A stretch of 64,000 nucleotides of DNA from Colwellia sp. (GTDB taxonomy: Bacteria; Pseudomonadota; Gammaproteobacteria; Enterobacterales; Alteromonadaceae), in contig NZ_JABSPA010000008.1 of assembly GCF_013214175.1 (NCBI RefSeq), positions 62,001-126,000 on the forward strand, given 5' to 3'. Under the pieces are notes generated by a model that was given only the letters and a program-made list of their open reading frames with translations, made no database searches and was not told where the DNA came from. Position 1 is the first letter of the stretch; each line of letters starts with the position of its first letter. This document shows positions 46,738 through 56,813 of this stretch, piece by piece. Made by a program: the position numbers and the translations under genes.

Positions 46738-47919
46738 TTATTCTTTTACCAGTTTAGATAACAATCGCTCTAAACTTGCCTCTAATGGCGCTTCAATTTT
46801 CATGCGTTGCTCCGTTACAGGGTGAGTAAATTCAATACTCGCCGCATGTAAGAATAATCTCTTTAAGCCTTTACTCTTCATTTGCTCATCAAACTCTTCA
46901 TGACCATACTTAGCATCCATGGCTATGCAATGACCACTCGTTTGACAGTGAACACGTATTTGATGTGTCCTGCCTGTTACTGGGAAAGCCCTTACTAGGG
47001 TTGCGCCGCGATAACGCTCTAACACCCTAAAGCGTGTTTCAGACTCTTTACCATTTTGGTTGTCGACAACGACAACACGTTCACCCGATTTCAAATCATT
47101 TTTCTTTAGTGCTGCAGTCACTCGAGTCAGTTTAGTAGGCCAATGGCCTTTAACTAAGGCGTGATAAAACTTCTGTACATTTTTATCACGAAACTGTTCA
47201 TGTAAACTGCGTAAAGCCGAGCGTTTTTTAGCGACAAGTAAACAACCTGATGTATCTCTGTCTAATCTATGTACCAATTCTAACATCCGCGCTTCTGGTC
47301 TTAACGCACGTAATGCTTCAATTAAGCCAAAACTCAAACCACTACCGCCGTGTACTGCCATACCGGAAGGTTTATTAATAACAATTAATCGGTCATCTTC
47401 AAACAATATTTGCTTTTCTAAATTAGCAACAATACTTAATCCCGTAGAAACAGCATCTTTTTGTTCAGAAACTCTAATGGGAGCAATACGTACTTCATCA
47501 TTAATGGCTAACTTATAAACCGGTTTAATTCGTTTTTTATTAACCCTGATTTCACCTTTACGCATAAGGCGATAAAGATGGCTTTTAGGAACACCTTTAA
47601 GGGTTCTTAATAGAAAATTGTCGATACGTTGCCCTGCATCTTCACTATCTATAGTGATATAACGCACCTTAGGCCTTTCCACTTCTTCTGCACTTTTAAT
47701 TTGCGCAGTATCTTCAACAGGTTTTTTTTCATGCTGGATCTTTTTTACAACAGGTTTATTTGCTTGTTGTGTCTTTTTTATAGCAGGCTTATTTGAATGC
47801 TTTATCTTCGTTACAACAGATTTTTTGGCATGCTGTGTCTTTTTTACAACAGGACGTTGTTGATGGTTTGATTTATTTTTATTCACGTGATTAGCTTTTT
47901 GAGTGTTTATTTCTTTCAT
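46738..47919 (-). CDS. rluC: 23S rRNA pseudouridine synthase RluC
   Basis: 393 residues. An S4 RNA-binding domain (about 92-145) is followed by a pseudouridine synthase domain with catalytic Asp in HRLDRDTSGC and the RTHQIRVH motif. It modifies 23S rRNA positions 955, 2504 and 2580 in E. coli. It is about 75 residues longer than E. coli RluC because of a basic N-terminal extension with four 11-residue repeats. It is divergent from rne, as in E. coli. Confidence 0.95.
   Translation of the reverse strand: MKEINTQKANHVNKNKSNHQQRPVVKKTQHAKKSVVTKIKHSNKPAIKKTQQANKPVVKKIQHEKKPVEDTAQIKSAEEVERPKVRYITIDSEDAGQRIDNFLLRTLKGVPKSHLYRLMRKGEIRVNKKRIKPVYKLAINDEVRIAPIRVSEQKDAVSTGLSIVANLEKQILFEDDRLIVINKPSGMAVHGGSGLSFGLIEALRALRPEARMLELVHRLDRDTSGCLLVAKKRSALRSLHEQFRDKNVQKFYHALVKGHWPTKLTRVTAALKKNDLKSGERVVVVDNQNGKESETRFRVLERYRGATLVRAFPVTGRTHQIRVHCQTSGHCIAMDAKYGHEEFDEQMKSKGLKRLFLHAASIEFTHPVTEQRMKIEAPLEASLERLLSKLVKE
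47722..47853 (-). repeat. Four tandem 33-bp repeats in the 5' part of rluC
   Basis: Residues 23-66 are four units of 11 residues: PVVKKTQHAKK, SVVTKIKHSNK, PAIKKTQQANK and PVVKKIQHEKK. They give a strongly basic, probably disordered tail that may add RNA or ribosome affinity. Confidence 0.85.
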
Positions 47920-48612
47920 AACGGCAGTTTAACACATTTTATTTAGCGAATAATGCAATTAACTTCCTTTATTATTAGCTAATAAGCAAAGATAGTGGGA
48001 TAATAAAAGGGTTATTAGTTGATATTTAACGCTAACACCGTATTAAGCAGCCATATGAAAAAACTAACATTAGGCTAATCGACGTAACAATTTAACCCTA
48101 GAAGCTTTAAAGAGAGACGTAAGAGGCAAACTGCGGCCACATTAGTATGCGACATTTTTTTTTGTTAATTGTACCTTTTAGGCGCTAACATCATAAAAAT
48201 AAGACATGCTGATAGTACGGCCTATTGCATAAACTGACACAGGTAATTATCGCTTTTGAAAGTTACCCGATGTAGATTGTCAAAAAAGCATAAACAGTTT
48301 TAACAATTTGATTTTAAGATGTTATTAGCCCAGCACCATAAAGCAATTATTATAAAATAATACCAAAGCGATATAAGCTGGTATTTTGCACAGCACACAA
48401 GCTGAGCACATAAAGAAACAAATTAACATTGCCTCGCTCAATTAAGGCAGTGATATTGAAAAAACAATCAGAATTTATAACAGCTTAACCTGGTTTTATG
48501 ACAGGTTAACCCTGACAACCGTGAGGCTGACAAATTGCTGTTACCAGAAAAACAGATTGCTTTGTGTCCTAAGCAAATGGTGTGTTGTGACTAAAAATGA
48601 GTCCGACAAACT
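47920..48612. promoter_or_regulatory. Long intergenic leader of rne (and divergent rluC promoter)
   Basis: 693 bp without a gene. In E. coli rne has a 361-nt leader with hairpins through which RNase E controls its own mRNA. Here two stems are visible near the start: GGTAA/TTACC at about 48242-48267 and TTAACCTG/CAGGTTAA at 48485-48509. A short ATACCA...TGGTAT inverted repeat lies at about 48361-48387. The role is inferred from the family. Confidence 0.55.
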
Positions 48613-51600
48613 ATGAAACGTATGTTAATTAACGCTACCCAATCAGAAGAATTGCGCGTAGCACTAGTAGATGGCCAAAAACTTTACGATTTAGATATTG
48701 AAAGTCCTGGTCACGAACAAAAAAAATCAAATATTTATAAAGCAAAAATCACCCGTATTGAGCCTTCATTAGAAGCAGCTTTTGTTGATTATGGCGCAGA
48801 CCGCCATGGTTTCTTACCAATGAAAGAAATTGCACGTGAATACTTCCCTAAAGGCTATACCTTTCAAGGCCGCCCAAACATTAAAGAAGTGTTGCGTGAA
48901 GGCCAAGAAGTTATCGTTCAAATAGATAAAGAAGAACGTGGCCAAAAAGGTGCTGCACTTACTACATTTATCAGTCTCGCCGGTAGTTACCTCGTTTTAA
49001 TGCCAAATAATCCTCGTGCAGGTGGTATCTCACGTCGTATCGAAGGTGATGAACGTACCGAATTAAAAGATTCTTTAAGTAAGTTAGAATTACCTAAAGG
49101 CATGGGCTTAATCGTAAGAACCGCGGGTGTTGGTAAAGATTATGACGAATTAGCTTGGGATCTCAGTGTACTTTTACACCATTGGCAAGCAATCAGCGAT
49201 GCAGGAAAAAGTCGCCCTGCCCCTTTCTTAATCCACCAAGAAACAAACCTTATTTTACGTGCTATTCGTGACTACTTACGTCGTGATATTGGTGAAGTAT
49301 TAATTGATCGCCCTAAAACCTTTGAAAGTGTTAAAAAACACATTGAAGTGGTTCGCCCTGACTTCTTAAACAAAATAAAGCTTTACACCAGTGATGTACC
49401 TTTATTTACTCATTACCAGATTGAAACTCAAATTGAAACGGCTTTTCAGCGTGAAGTACGTCTACCTTCTGGCGGTTCAATAGTTATTGACCCAACAGAA
49501 GCGATGACATCTATTGATATCAACTCTGCGCGTGCCACTAAAGGTAGTGATATTGAAGAAACTGCTTTTAATACCAATTTAGAAGCAGCTGAGGAGATTG
49601 CTCGTCAATTACGTTTACGTGATTTGGGTGGATTAATCGTTATTGATTTTATCGATATGACTCCGGTTCGTCACCAGCGTGAAGTGGAAAATAGAATGCG
49701 TGATTCTGTTCACCAAGACAGAGCCCGTATCCAATTAGGTAAAATATCTCGCTTTGGCTTGTTAGAAATGTCTCGCCAACGATTACGTCCATCTATTGGT
49801 GAAACTAGCCAAGGTGTATGTCCACGTTGTAGTGGTACCGGTCATGTACGTGGTGTTGAGTCTTTAGCTTTATCTGTATTACGTTTAATGGAAGAAGAAG
49901 CCATTAAAGACAATACCTTGCAGGTACAAGCACAAGTACCTGTACCTGTTGCTACCTATCTATTGAATGAAAAGCGCCGCTCAGTTATGCATGTTGAAAA
50001 ACATCATAATGTCAGAGTTCTGATCATTCCTAATCCACATATGGATACTCCGCAATACGAAGTACTGCGTGTTAAGAATGATGAAACAGTCGTTGAAGCA
50101 AGTTATGAATTACCGGTAAAAGAAGCTGAACTTGAAGAAGCTAAAATGCCTAAGTTTGATAAATCTGCAGCGAAGCGTGACGAACCATTAATTCAAGGGA
50201 TGACAGCACCGACACGTGCTCCTAGACCTAGTGATAAGGCAGATAAAGCTGACGACACTACAATAGCAAAGCAAGAGAAACCTAGTGGCTTCTTTGCTTG
50301 GTTGAAGAAGCTTTTTGTTGCTGAAGAAGTTGTTGAAGAAGTTAAAGAAAGCAGCCCTGTTGATAAACCTAGACGTTCTCAAGGTAGACGTGACAGTCAA
50401 CAAGGTAAACGTCGTAACAGTCGTGGTGGCAACCGTAATCGCAATGACCGTAGTGAACGTACTGAACGTACTGAACGAAATGGTGATAGTTCAACTACTC
50501 ACTCAAGCAACAGTGCTAATGAATCAAGAAGTCCTCGTCCTGCACGTGCTGACGAACAGACTAAACCTAAGAGACAAGCCCGTAAAAATGACAACCTAGA
50601 TAAAGATAATGTTGTTAAAGAAGAGAAAAATACTGAACGTCGTCAACGTAGAACGAATCGTAAAAAAATACGTATTCAGTCTGCAGATAAAGCTACCGAC
50701 TCAGCAGAATCTTTAACAGCCGTTAAAGCGACTGATAATGAACAGCTTAACAAGCCAGTGGTAGACGTCGAAGTTAATATCGAAGTGAATAATGAAGACA
50801 GACCACGCAATAGACGTTCACCTAGACACCTAAGAGCAAATGGGCAGCGTCGTCGTCGTAATAACAGTGCTGAAAATAATGCTGAAGTTTCACCAGTAAA
50901 CCAAGCATTGACTGCTGAACCGGTAACTGCCGATGAATCCGTAGCAGCGCGTTACCCTGCGGCTGCGGTTACAGAAACAGCAGAACAACAAACGGTAGAG
51001 ACTACTGCAAATGAAGTTAAAGTAACTACTGAAGAAGTTGTTAAAGAAGCTGTCGTTGAACAAGTGAATGCTGCGCCCGTTGTAACTGCTGTTGAAGAAC
51101 AGTTAAGTACTCCTGTAGTAATAGATACGCCGAAAGCCGAAGAAGTTTCAACCGCAGCGGTTGTTGAGCCAGTAATTGAGCCAGTAATTGAGCCAGTAAT
51201 TGAGCCAGTAATTGAAGCTAAACCAGTGACTGAAGTTCAGCAAGAGTTACCTTTAGAGCAACAAGAAGAAATTGCTACGACTAAAGAAGCTTCACCTGAA
51301 GTGAAAACAGAAGTTGTCGAAGCTACTGTTGAAACTACAGTTGAAACAGTGGTGACAAATCAAGCGACTGAAACTGTTGAGCCAGAAACGGCAAGTGTTG
51401 TTACTCCGGTAGCTATTGCGACTGAAACTGCCGATACCAATACCAATGCGCCAGAGGAAAAGGTTGAGGTAAAAGTTAAACCCGCTAAGAAAGCAGCTCC
51501 TGTAGCTAAAAAATCGGCTCCAAAGGATAAAAAGCTAGCGAGACAAGTGAAGAAAGCAAATCGCCTTTCTGGTCGTGCAACGGCGCCAATGACAAAAACA

Positions 51601-51738
51601 GAAACCATCACTACCATTAAAGACATACCAACAAGCTTTATGGCTGATAACGAGCGACTAGCTCATCAATCATCAGGTAGAACGGCTATCACGGCTGATG
51701 TTGTGAACCGTAGTAGCGCGCAGGCAACTAAGCCTTAG
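48613..51738 (+). CDS. rne: Ribonuclease E
   Basis: 1041 residues. The N-terminal catalytic half (1-510) contains the S1 domain, the catalytic D302 and D345 (E. coli D303/D346), and the zinc-link CPRC with C403 and C406. An amphipathic membrane-anchor-like segment, [10 protein letters not shown], starts at 559. Arg-rich stretches (about 590-640 and 740-760) are the likely RNA-binding regions. The rest is a low-complexity Glu/Val/Thr/Pro tail for degradosome partners, including a four-fold EPVI repeat. RNase E starts mRNA decay and processes rRNA and tRNA. A terminator follows at 51762. Confidence 0.96.
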   Translation: MKRMLINATQSEELRVALVDGQKLYDLDIESPGHEQKKSNIYKAKITRIEPSLEAAFVDYGADRHGFLPMKEIAREYFPKGYTFQGRPNIKEVLREGQEVIVQIDKEERGQKGAALTTFISLAGSYLVLMPNNPRAGGISRRIEGDERTELKDSLSKLELPKGMGLIVRTAGVGKDYDELAWDLSVLLHHWQAISDAGKSRPAPFLIHQETNLILRAIRDYLRRDIGEVLIDRPKTFESVKKHIEVVRPDFLNKIKLYTSDVPLFTHYQIETQIETAFQREVRLPSGGSIVIDPTEAMTSIDINSARATKGSDIEETAFNTNLEAAEEIARQLRLRDLGGLIVIDFIDMTPVRHQREVENRMRDSVHQDRARIQLGKISRFGLLEMSRQRLRPSIGETSQGVCPRCSGTGHVRGVESLALSVLRLMEEEAIKDNTLQVQAQVPVPVATYLLNEKRRSVMHVEKHHNVRVLIIPNPHMDTPQYEVLRVKNDETVVEASYELPVKEAELEEAKMPKFDKSAAKRDEPLIQGMTAPTRAPRPSDKADKADDTTIAKQEKPSGFFAWLKKLFVAEEVVEEVKESSPVDKPRRSQGRRDSQQGKRRNSRGGNRNRNDRSERTERTERNGDSSTTHSSNSANESRSPRPARADEQTKPKRQARKNDNLDKDNVVKEEKNTERRQRRTNRKKIRIQSADKATDSAESLTAVKATDNEQLNKPVVDVEVNIEVNNEDRPRNRRSPRHLRANGQRRRRNNSAENNAEVSPVNQALTAEPVTADESVAARYPAAAVTETAEQQTVETTANEVKVTTEEVVKEAVVEQVNAAPVVTAVEEQLSTPVVIDTPKAEEVSTAAVVEPVIEPVIEPVIEPVIEAKPVTEVQQELPLEQQEEIATTKEASPEVKTEVVEATVETTVETVVTNQATETVEPETASVVTPVAIATETADTNTNAPEEKVEVKVKPAKKAAPVAKKSAPKDKKLARQVKKANRLSGRATAPMTKTETITTIKDIPTSFMADNERLAHQSSGRTAITADVVNRSSAQATKP
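51166..51213 (+). repeat. Four perfect 12-bp tandem repeats in rne
   Basis: The unit GAGCCAGTAATT occurs four times without change and encodes repeated EPVI in the disordered C-terminal half. The perfect identity suggests recent slippage and likely length variation between strains. Confidence 0.9.
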
Positions 51739-51761
51739 CAAAACACCTACGAAAAATACAA

Positions 51762-51794
51762 AGCCAGTTATAAACTTTATAACTGGCTTTTTTT
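51762..51794 (+). terminator. Rho-independent terminator of rne
   Basis: AGCCAGTTATA pairs with TATAACTGGCT around a 5-base loop, followed by a run of T. Confidence 0.9.
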
Positions 51795-51857
51795 TGTCTA
51801 AATTTCAGCTACTTTAATCACAATAATTATTATTCAATTAAAGCAAAAAGGTATGTG

Positions 51858-52124
51858 ATACCAATCTGTATAAGAAAGTGATCGCTTAGCGATAGTTTAA
51901 AGGCTTAGAGGCAAGGCATTGATTGAAGAGAATGGTTATTCCCTTGTCAAAATTAATAACGCCGATTATAAGCCTTTAAAAATCGTCCTTCGGGAATGTA
52001 TGAGTACCATGATAACGACACAAAACCTGTTTGATATAGAACGTAACTATATCTATACAACTTTTATTTGTTCTAATGTCGCTCATATCATTCTAAGTGG
52101 TCACTTCTTTATACTGAATGGTAT
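51858..52124. mobile_element. MITE-like repeat, copy 2 (267 bp)
   Basis: The ends are ATACCAAT and ATGGTAT. The terminal inverted repeats extend about 32 bases to CTTAG on both sides (left with GTATAAGAAAGTGATCGCTTAG split by a few changes on the right). The core starting AAAGGCTTAGAGGCAAGGCA matches copy 1 at 39220-39484 almost base for base for about 60 bp, and similarity continues to both ends. An internal TTTAAAGGCTTA/TAAGCCTTTAAA pair can form a stem. Confidence 0.82.
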
Positions 52125-52351
52125 TAATTATGCCATTAAAATATAACATTTATATTACAAGCTATATGGATGGTAATCTATAAAGGCTATACAGGACTAT
52201 AACTTAGCATTAACAAAATAGCTTGACTGTTGGTCTAGGCTAACGTTAAATAGTTAAATAGTAGAAGACCAGCTGTTAATAAATGATATAGGTCATAATT
52301 GTTACCTAGTGAATAGTAAGGTAACGGATAAAAAAGAGAGTAATAATTATT

Positions 52352-52783
52352 ATGAAAAAATGGTTTTTTTCTGACAATGGTGAAGTAACAGGTCCTCTAG
52401 GGCTAAAAGAGTCAAACGATTTAATTGCTAAAAATCCAGATTTATATGCTTGGCACCCTTCTTATACTCATTGGGTCCCGGTTAGTTGTATTAATGAATT
52501 TGAAAGCACTATCACACCTCCTCCTCCGCCAATAGAGATCCCGAGTGACCTTATTGATGATTTAATTGGCGAAGAAAAAGAATTAATTACCACCTTAGAA
52601 CGTATCGATAAAACGATTAAAACTACTTCCGACTCTTTATATGAAATAGATACTGACTTAGATAATTTTGGCCAAGTTGCTCATAATTTAACGGAACAAG
52701 TTAGAGTGGTAGTGAAGACCATTGAAGAGCAGTATGCCTCTCTACAGAAGAACCTAGCTAACGTAATTAAAACTGATTACTAA
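52352..52783 (+). CDS. GYF_2-domain (DUF4339) protein, short paralogue
   Basis: 143 residues. The N-terminal GYF-like domain (about 1-50) starts MKKWFFSDNGEVTGPLGL with WHPSYTHWVPV, the aromatic pattern of GYF_2/DUF4339. A PPPPP stretch (about 56-60) and a helical coiled-coil-like region (about 70-140) follow. No signal peptide. The first 20 residues are almost the same as in the next gene, so the two arose by duplication. GYF domains bind proline-rich peptides or act as protein adaptors. The function is unknown. Confidence 0.82.
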   Translation: MKKWFFSDNGEVTGPLGLKESNDLIAKNPDLYAWHPSYTHWVPVSCINEFESTITPPPPPIEIPSDLIDDLIGEEKELITTLERIDKTIKTTSDSLYEIDTDLDNFGQVAHNLTEQVRVVVKTIEEQYASLQKNLANVIKTDY

Positions 52784-52867
52784 TAATATTGAGTTGTTTT
52801 AACTAGCAGCTAACTAATTCATCAGCTTAATTATAAAAACTAAAGTTAACAGATAAGAGTATTTACA

Positions 52868-53806
52868 ATGAAAAAATGGTTTTTTTCAAATAATGGCGAA
52901 GTAACTGCCCCATTAGACTTAGACGCAGCAAAAGATTATTTAGCCAGCAACCCCAATGTATATGGCTGGCATCCTTCCTTTAATCAATGGAAACCGGTCA
53001 ATTGTATTAGTGAATTTGTCGACGTACTACCACCAACAGTACAAGCGCCATTAATTCCAAAAGCAATATCTGACAAATTTTTAGCAAAAAAACAACGCTT
53101 AGAAGCAAAGTTAACCTCAATTGACGACAGTATTAATCACAGTCAATCATCTTTAGGTAAATTTGAACAACAAATTGCCGACTATAAAGACTTAACAAAA
53201 AACTTAAATGATGATGTTAAAGGTGCTATCGATAACATCGAGAAAAAATACAAAAGTTTAAGCCGTAAGCTATCGCAAGTTAAAGACGCGGTGCATATTG
53301 CAGAAACAGAAATGTCTGAAGTTGTTGACGACTTTGCACATAGAATGAGCTCTAATGACATTTTTATGCCCTCTTGTAATCAAAGTACAGCGATGCCACA
53401 AGACTATTCAAGTACAGCATTAGCAGACAGTGCTCATGCAAGCAAAGCCAAACTGGCTCAACAGAAATTAGCAACGCCTCACAGACGCGAAACTCAGGTT
53501 GAAGAAGCAGCAATTGCAGTACAAGAGCCGGTAAAAGCGCCTGATAAGAAAGAAGTTAAAAAAGCGGCGAAGAAAACAGAGAAGCCGGCCAGCAAATCAC
53601 TTTTATATGACACATACGAAGCCAATCACTCTCCTAAAGACAGCTTCAATGGCATGAAAAATATGATGAAGTCGGTCTTTAAAGGCGATAATAAAGTAGA
53701 CAAGATTGAAAAAGAACAGAAAGTAGAAAAAGTAGAGACAAAGAAAGCTAAAGATGAGCCTTTATCAATGGCTGAACGTTTAAAGATGGCACAAAACAAC
53801 CAATAA
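52868..53806 (+). CDS. GYF_2-domain (DUF4339) coiled-coil protein, long paralogue
   Basis: 312 residues. The GYF-like domain (about 1-50) has WFFSNNGEVTAPLDL and WHPSFNQWKPV. A coiled-coil region (about 75-155), an Ala/Lys/Pro-rich linker (about 185-245) and a basic tail ending MAERLKMAQNNQ follow. It lies 84 bp after its shorter paralogue on the same strand. No enzymatic motif is visible. It probably acts as an adaptor or scaffold. A bidirectional terminator follows. Confidence 0.8.
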   Translation: MKKWFFSNNGEVTAPLDLDAAKDYLASNPNVYGWHPSFNQWKPVNCISEFVDVLPPTVQAPLIPKAISDKFLAKKQRLEAKLTSIDDSINHSQSSLGKFEQQIADYKDLTKNLNDDVKGAIDNIEKKYKSLSRKLSQVKDAVHIAETEMSEVVDDFAHRMSSNDIFMPSCNQSTAMPQDYSSTALADSAHASKAKLAQQKLATPHRRETQVEEAAIAVQEPVKAPDKKEVKKAAKKTEKPASKSLLYDTYEANHSPKDSFNGMKNMMKSVFKGDNKVDKIEKEQKVEKVETKKAKDEPLSMAERLKMAQNNQ

Positions 53807-53860
53807 AATCGTTACTGCTTTAGTAATAATATAATTATGAGTAGTCCTTAAAACGACATC

Positions 53861-53899
53861 AAAAAAAGCCAGTCATTATTTAAAATGACTGGCTTTTTT
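53861..53899. terminator. Bidirectional terminator between the GYF gene and eda
   Basis: AAAAAAGCCAGTCATT pairs with AATGACTGGCTTTTTT, with T runs on both strands. It serves both convergent genes. Confidence 0.9.
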
Positions 53900-53958
53900 A
53901 TTATTAATAAGCAGTAAATGTTTACCGAAAAGGCTAAACATTTACATTTATGGCAAGG

Positions 53959-54606
53959 CTATTTTACATGCGCTAATGCTTGTTTAGCTAACTTGGTAAT
54001 TTCAGACCAAGTCTTATTCTCAACGATATCACTTGAGACTAACCATGAACCACCACAACAAACAACATTAGGTAAGGCTAAGTAGTCACGAACGTTATTT
54101 AAATTGATGCCGCCGGTTGGGCAAAAACGAATATCAGGGAAAGGTCCACCAATTGATTTGATAGCATTTACACCACCAGATGCTTCTGCTGGGAAAAATT
54201 TCAAGTGGTCATAACCATAATCAGCGCCGTCCATAAGTTCTGAAATTGAAGATATACCTGGAATTAGCGCAATATTGCCTTCATTACCCGCTTGTAATAA
54301 ATCCTTAGTTAAACCTGGGCTAATCGCAAATTTAGCGCCAGCATCATAAGACTGTTGTAGCTGATGACGATTGGTCACTGTACCTGAGCCGATGATTGCT
54401 TCTGGCAACTCTTTGGCTATGATACTAATCACATCAAGCGCAGCTGGTGTACGTAAGGTCACTTCTAATACCTTAACATCCGCAGCTAATAATGCTTCAG
54501 CAATGGGCAGCGCATCTTCAACATTATTGATTACGAGTACAGGAACAATTGGTCCCATGTTGAAAAGGTCCTTTGGCATAATTTTCCAATTTCTTGATAC
54601 TGTCAT
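53959..54606 (-). CDS. eda: KDPG/KHG aldolase
   Basis: 215 residues, class I aldolase. It has PVLVIN near the start, the E in LEVTLRT, GSGTV and the Schiff-base Lys in HLKFFPAE (Lys about 142), then FCPTGGI. It splits 2-keto-3-deoxy-6-phosphogluconate into pyruvate and glyceraldehyde-3-phosphate, the last Entner-Doudoroff step. It lies 180 bp after edd, with a hairpin between them. Confidence 0.96.
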   Translation of the reverse strand: MTVSRNWKIMPKDLFNMGPIVPVLVINNVEDALPIAEALLAADVKVLEVTLRTPAALDVISIIAKELPEAIIGSGTVTNRHQLQQSYDAGAKFAISPGLTKDLLQAGNEGNIALIPGISSISELMDGADYGYDHLKFFPAEASGGVNAIKSIGGPFPDIRFCPTGGINLNNVRDYLALPNVVCCGGSWLVSSDIVENKTWSEITKLAKQALAHVK

Positions 54607-54676
54607 AAATCCTCTTTATCTTTCATTGCGATCCTTACCCTATAGATAAGTATCACTAGATTCTTTTTAATTATTA

Positions 54677-54707
54677 TCGCTAAGCACTATCAAAGTGTGT
54701 TTAGCGA
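54677..54707. other. Intra-operon hairpin between edd and eda
   Basis: TCGCTAA pairs with TTAGCGA, extended by GCAC/GTGT, in the 180-bp gap. It may tune the edd to eda transcript ratio. Confidence 0.45.
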
Positions 54708-54786
54708 GTACTTGTATTAAACTTTTTTGCTGAAATGGCAGCAGTTAATGCGGTCATTAATTATGGGGTACTTTCTTTAACTGAAC

Positions 54787-56598
54787 CTAATCAAATAAAG
54801 AACAGGCTCCGGTTTCAGCTGAACTTAAATTACGGCGCATAAAGCCAAATAACTCACGCCCCATACCTTCATGATGACCATTAACTTGAAATATTGCCGT
54901 CTTGCGATTGGCTAATTCCTGCTCATCAACAAGCAATGTTAACTCACCTGTTTCACCATTTAGGTTAATCATGTCGCCTGTCTGAACCTTAGCAATCAAA
55001 CCACCGTCAAGTGCCTCAGGGCATAAATGAATGGCTGCAGGTACCTTACCTGAAGCGCCAGACATACGTCCGTCTGTAAGAAGCGCAACTTTAAAGCCTT
55101 TATCTTGTAAGACACCTAACAGAGGTGTCAGTTTATGAAGCTCAGGCATACCTCGCGCTTTAGGGCCTTGAAACCTTACTACGGCAACAAAATCTTTTTC
55201 GAGTTCTCCAGCGTCAAATGCCGCCTGTAATTCATGTTGATCTTCAAAAACAACCGCTGGTGCTTTAATGATAAAGCTGCCTTCTCTAAGTGATGACGTT
55301 TTAATAACAGAAACACCTAAATTACCTTTCATCACTCGTAAACCACCATGTGAACTGAATGGCTTAGCAACGGTGGCAATAATTGCATCATCAAGTGACT
55401 TTTCAACGCAATCAACCCACTTAAGCTCGCCATTATCTAGAATAGGCTTCTTAGTGTATCGAGTTAAACCGCGACCACAGATGGTTTCTACATCTTCGTA
55501 TACAAGTCCACCTTCAATAAGTTCACGGAACAGTAACGCCATACCACCCGCTTCTTGGAATTGATTGATGTCAGCATGACCATTAGGATAAATGCGTGTT
55601 AATAAAGGCACACTTTCAGAAAGGTCATTAAAGTCTTGGAAGTTAATAATGATGCCAGCCGCTTTAGCAAAAGCAATGATGTGCATGACCAAGTTAGTTG
55701 AGCCACCCGTTGCTAATAAGGCAACAATTGCGTTAACTACTGATCGTTCATCGACCATTTTACCGATCGGCATATAATTACCCGATTGCTGGGTTAAACG
55801 TGTCGCCTGACGAGCAGCAGCTTTGGTTAATTCTTCACGAAGCTGTGTATTCGGTGCAATAAAAGAGGCTCCTGGTAAATGTAAACCCATCACTTCAACA
55901 ACTAACTGGTTAGAGTTTGCTGTGCCGAAGAAAGTACAAGTACCGGCAGAATGATAGGATGCAGATTCGGCCTCAAGTAACGCTACCTCATCTACTTCAC
56001 CCTTAGCATGCTGCTGACGCACACGGGCTTTTTCTTTGTTTGGAAGACCTGAAGGCATGGGCCCAGCAGGAACAAATACAATAGGTAAATGGCCAAATGT
56101 CATACTTGCTATCAACAAACCCGGGACAATTTTGTCACAGATGCCTAACATTACTGCACCATCAAACATATTGTGTGACAAACCAATTGCTGTAGCCATT
56201 GCGATAACATCACGACTCATCAGGCTAAGATCCATACCTGGTTGACCTTGGGTTACACCATCACACATTGCAGGTACACCCGCAGCAACTTGTGCCACGC
56301 CACCGGCATCTTTAACTGCAGCTTTGATAATGTCAGGGTATGTCTGATATGGCTGATGAGCACTAAGCATATCGTTGTAAGAGGTGACAATAGCGATATC
56401 TGAGTGTTGAATGCCGCGTAACGATGTTTTATCTTCTTTGCCACAAGCAGCAAAGCCGTGGGCTAAGTTACCACATGACAAACCAGCACGATGTACGGTG
56501 TCTGATTTTGCCGCGTCAATTTTTGCTAAGTATTGAGCACGTGTTTTAGCACTACGTTTTATGATTCTGTCGGTAATATCTACTATTTGCTGTTTCAT
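54787..56598 (-). CDS. edd: Phosphogluconate dehydratase
   Basis: 603 residues, IlvD/Edd family. The cysteines for the Fe-S cluster are in AMCDGVTQG and [11 protein letters not shown], with a third earlier in LSCGNLAHG or the CGKED region. [10 protein letters not shown] lies near the C-terminus. It dehydrates 6-phosphogluconate to KDPG. A repeat element lies between pgl and this gene, so the operon may be split into separate transcripts. Confidence 0.96.
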   Translation of the reverse strand: MKQQIVDITDRIIKRSAKTRAQYLAKIDAAKSDTVHRAGLSCGNLAHGFAACGKEDKTSLRGIQHSDIAIVTSYNDMLSAHQPYQTYPDIIKAAVKDAGGVAQVAAGVPAMCDGVTQGQPGMDLSLMSRDVIAMATAIGLSHNMFDGAVMLGICDKIVPGLLIASMTFGHLPIVFVPAGPMPSGLPNKEKARVRQQHAKGEVDEVALLEAESASYHSAGTCTFFGTANSNQLVVEVMGLHLPGASFIAPNTQLREELTKAAARQATRLTQQSGNYMPIGKMVDERSVVNAIVALLATGGSTNLVMHIIAFAKAAGIIINFQDFNDLSESVPLLTRIYPNGHADINQFQEAGGMALLFRELIEGGLVYEDVETICGRGLTRYTKKPILDNGELKWVDCVEKSLDDAIIATVAKPFSSHGGLRVMKGNLGVSVIKTSSLREGSFIIKAPAVVFEDQHELQAAFDAGELEKDFVAVVRFQGPKARGMPELHKLTPLLGVLQDKGFKVALLTDGRMSGASGKVPAAIHLCPEALDGGLIAKVQTGDMINLNGETGELTLLVDEQELANRKTAIFQVNGHHEGMGRELFGFMRRNLSSAETGACSLFD

Positions 56599-56813
56599 TT
56601 ACTCTCTCAACTTATATACTTTTAATTTTATTTAATACTTAACTTATACCAATTTCATTAAATTATTGCCCACTTGTGCTGGTTAAAACACTCCATGTCA
56701 GCGTTGTTCCCAATAGCCAGCTATTGCTCAATCGAGTGCCTTGCCCTGATTTATTTTTCCTATGCACAACAAGATCACGAACTTAATGTTATTGGTATTA
56801 TTTAACAAGTGAG
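56599..56813. other. pgl-edd gap carrying a repeat element
   Basis: 215 bp, unusually long for this otherwise tight gene set (zwf and pgl overlap by one base). Most of it is the 153-bp repeat at 56646-56798. Confidence 0.7.
56646..56798. mobile_element. Short MITE-like repeat (153 bp) between pgl and edd
   Basis: It starts ATACCAAT and ends ATTGGTAT. The first and last 18 or so bases form an imperfect inverted repeat (ATACCAATTTCATTAA against ATACCAATAACATTAA on the other strand). Its core AATAGCCAGCTATTGCTCA recurs at 32027-32045. It shares the terminal octamer with the 265/267-bp elements but has a different core, so it is a second family or a deletion form. Confidence 0.7.

Larger units (their letters stand above)
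51739..52351. other. Region between rne and the GYF genes: terminator, repeat element, leader
   Basis: 613 bp. It contains the rne terminator and a 267-bp repeat element. About 230 bp of AT-rich sequence before the first GYF gene probably holds its promoter. A 75-codon open frame inside the repeat is not considered a gene. Confidence 0.7.

Noticed and set aside
51919-52146. A 75-codon open frame on the plus strand
   Set aside because: It lies inside the MITE-like repeat; the matching frame in copy 1 is interrupted, and there is no ribosome binding site or known domain.
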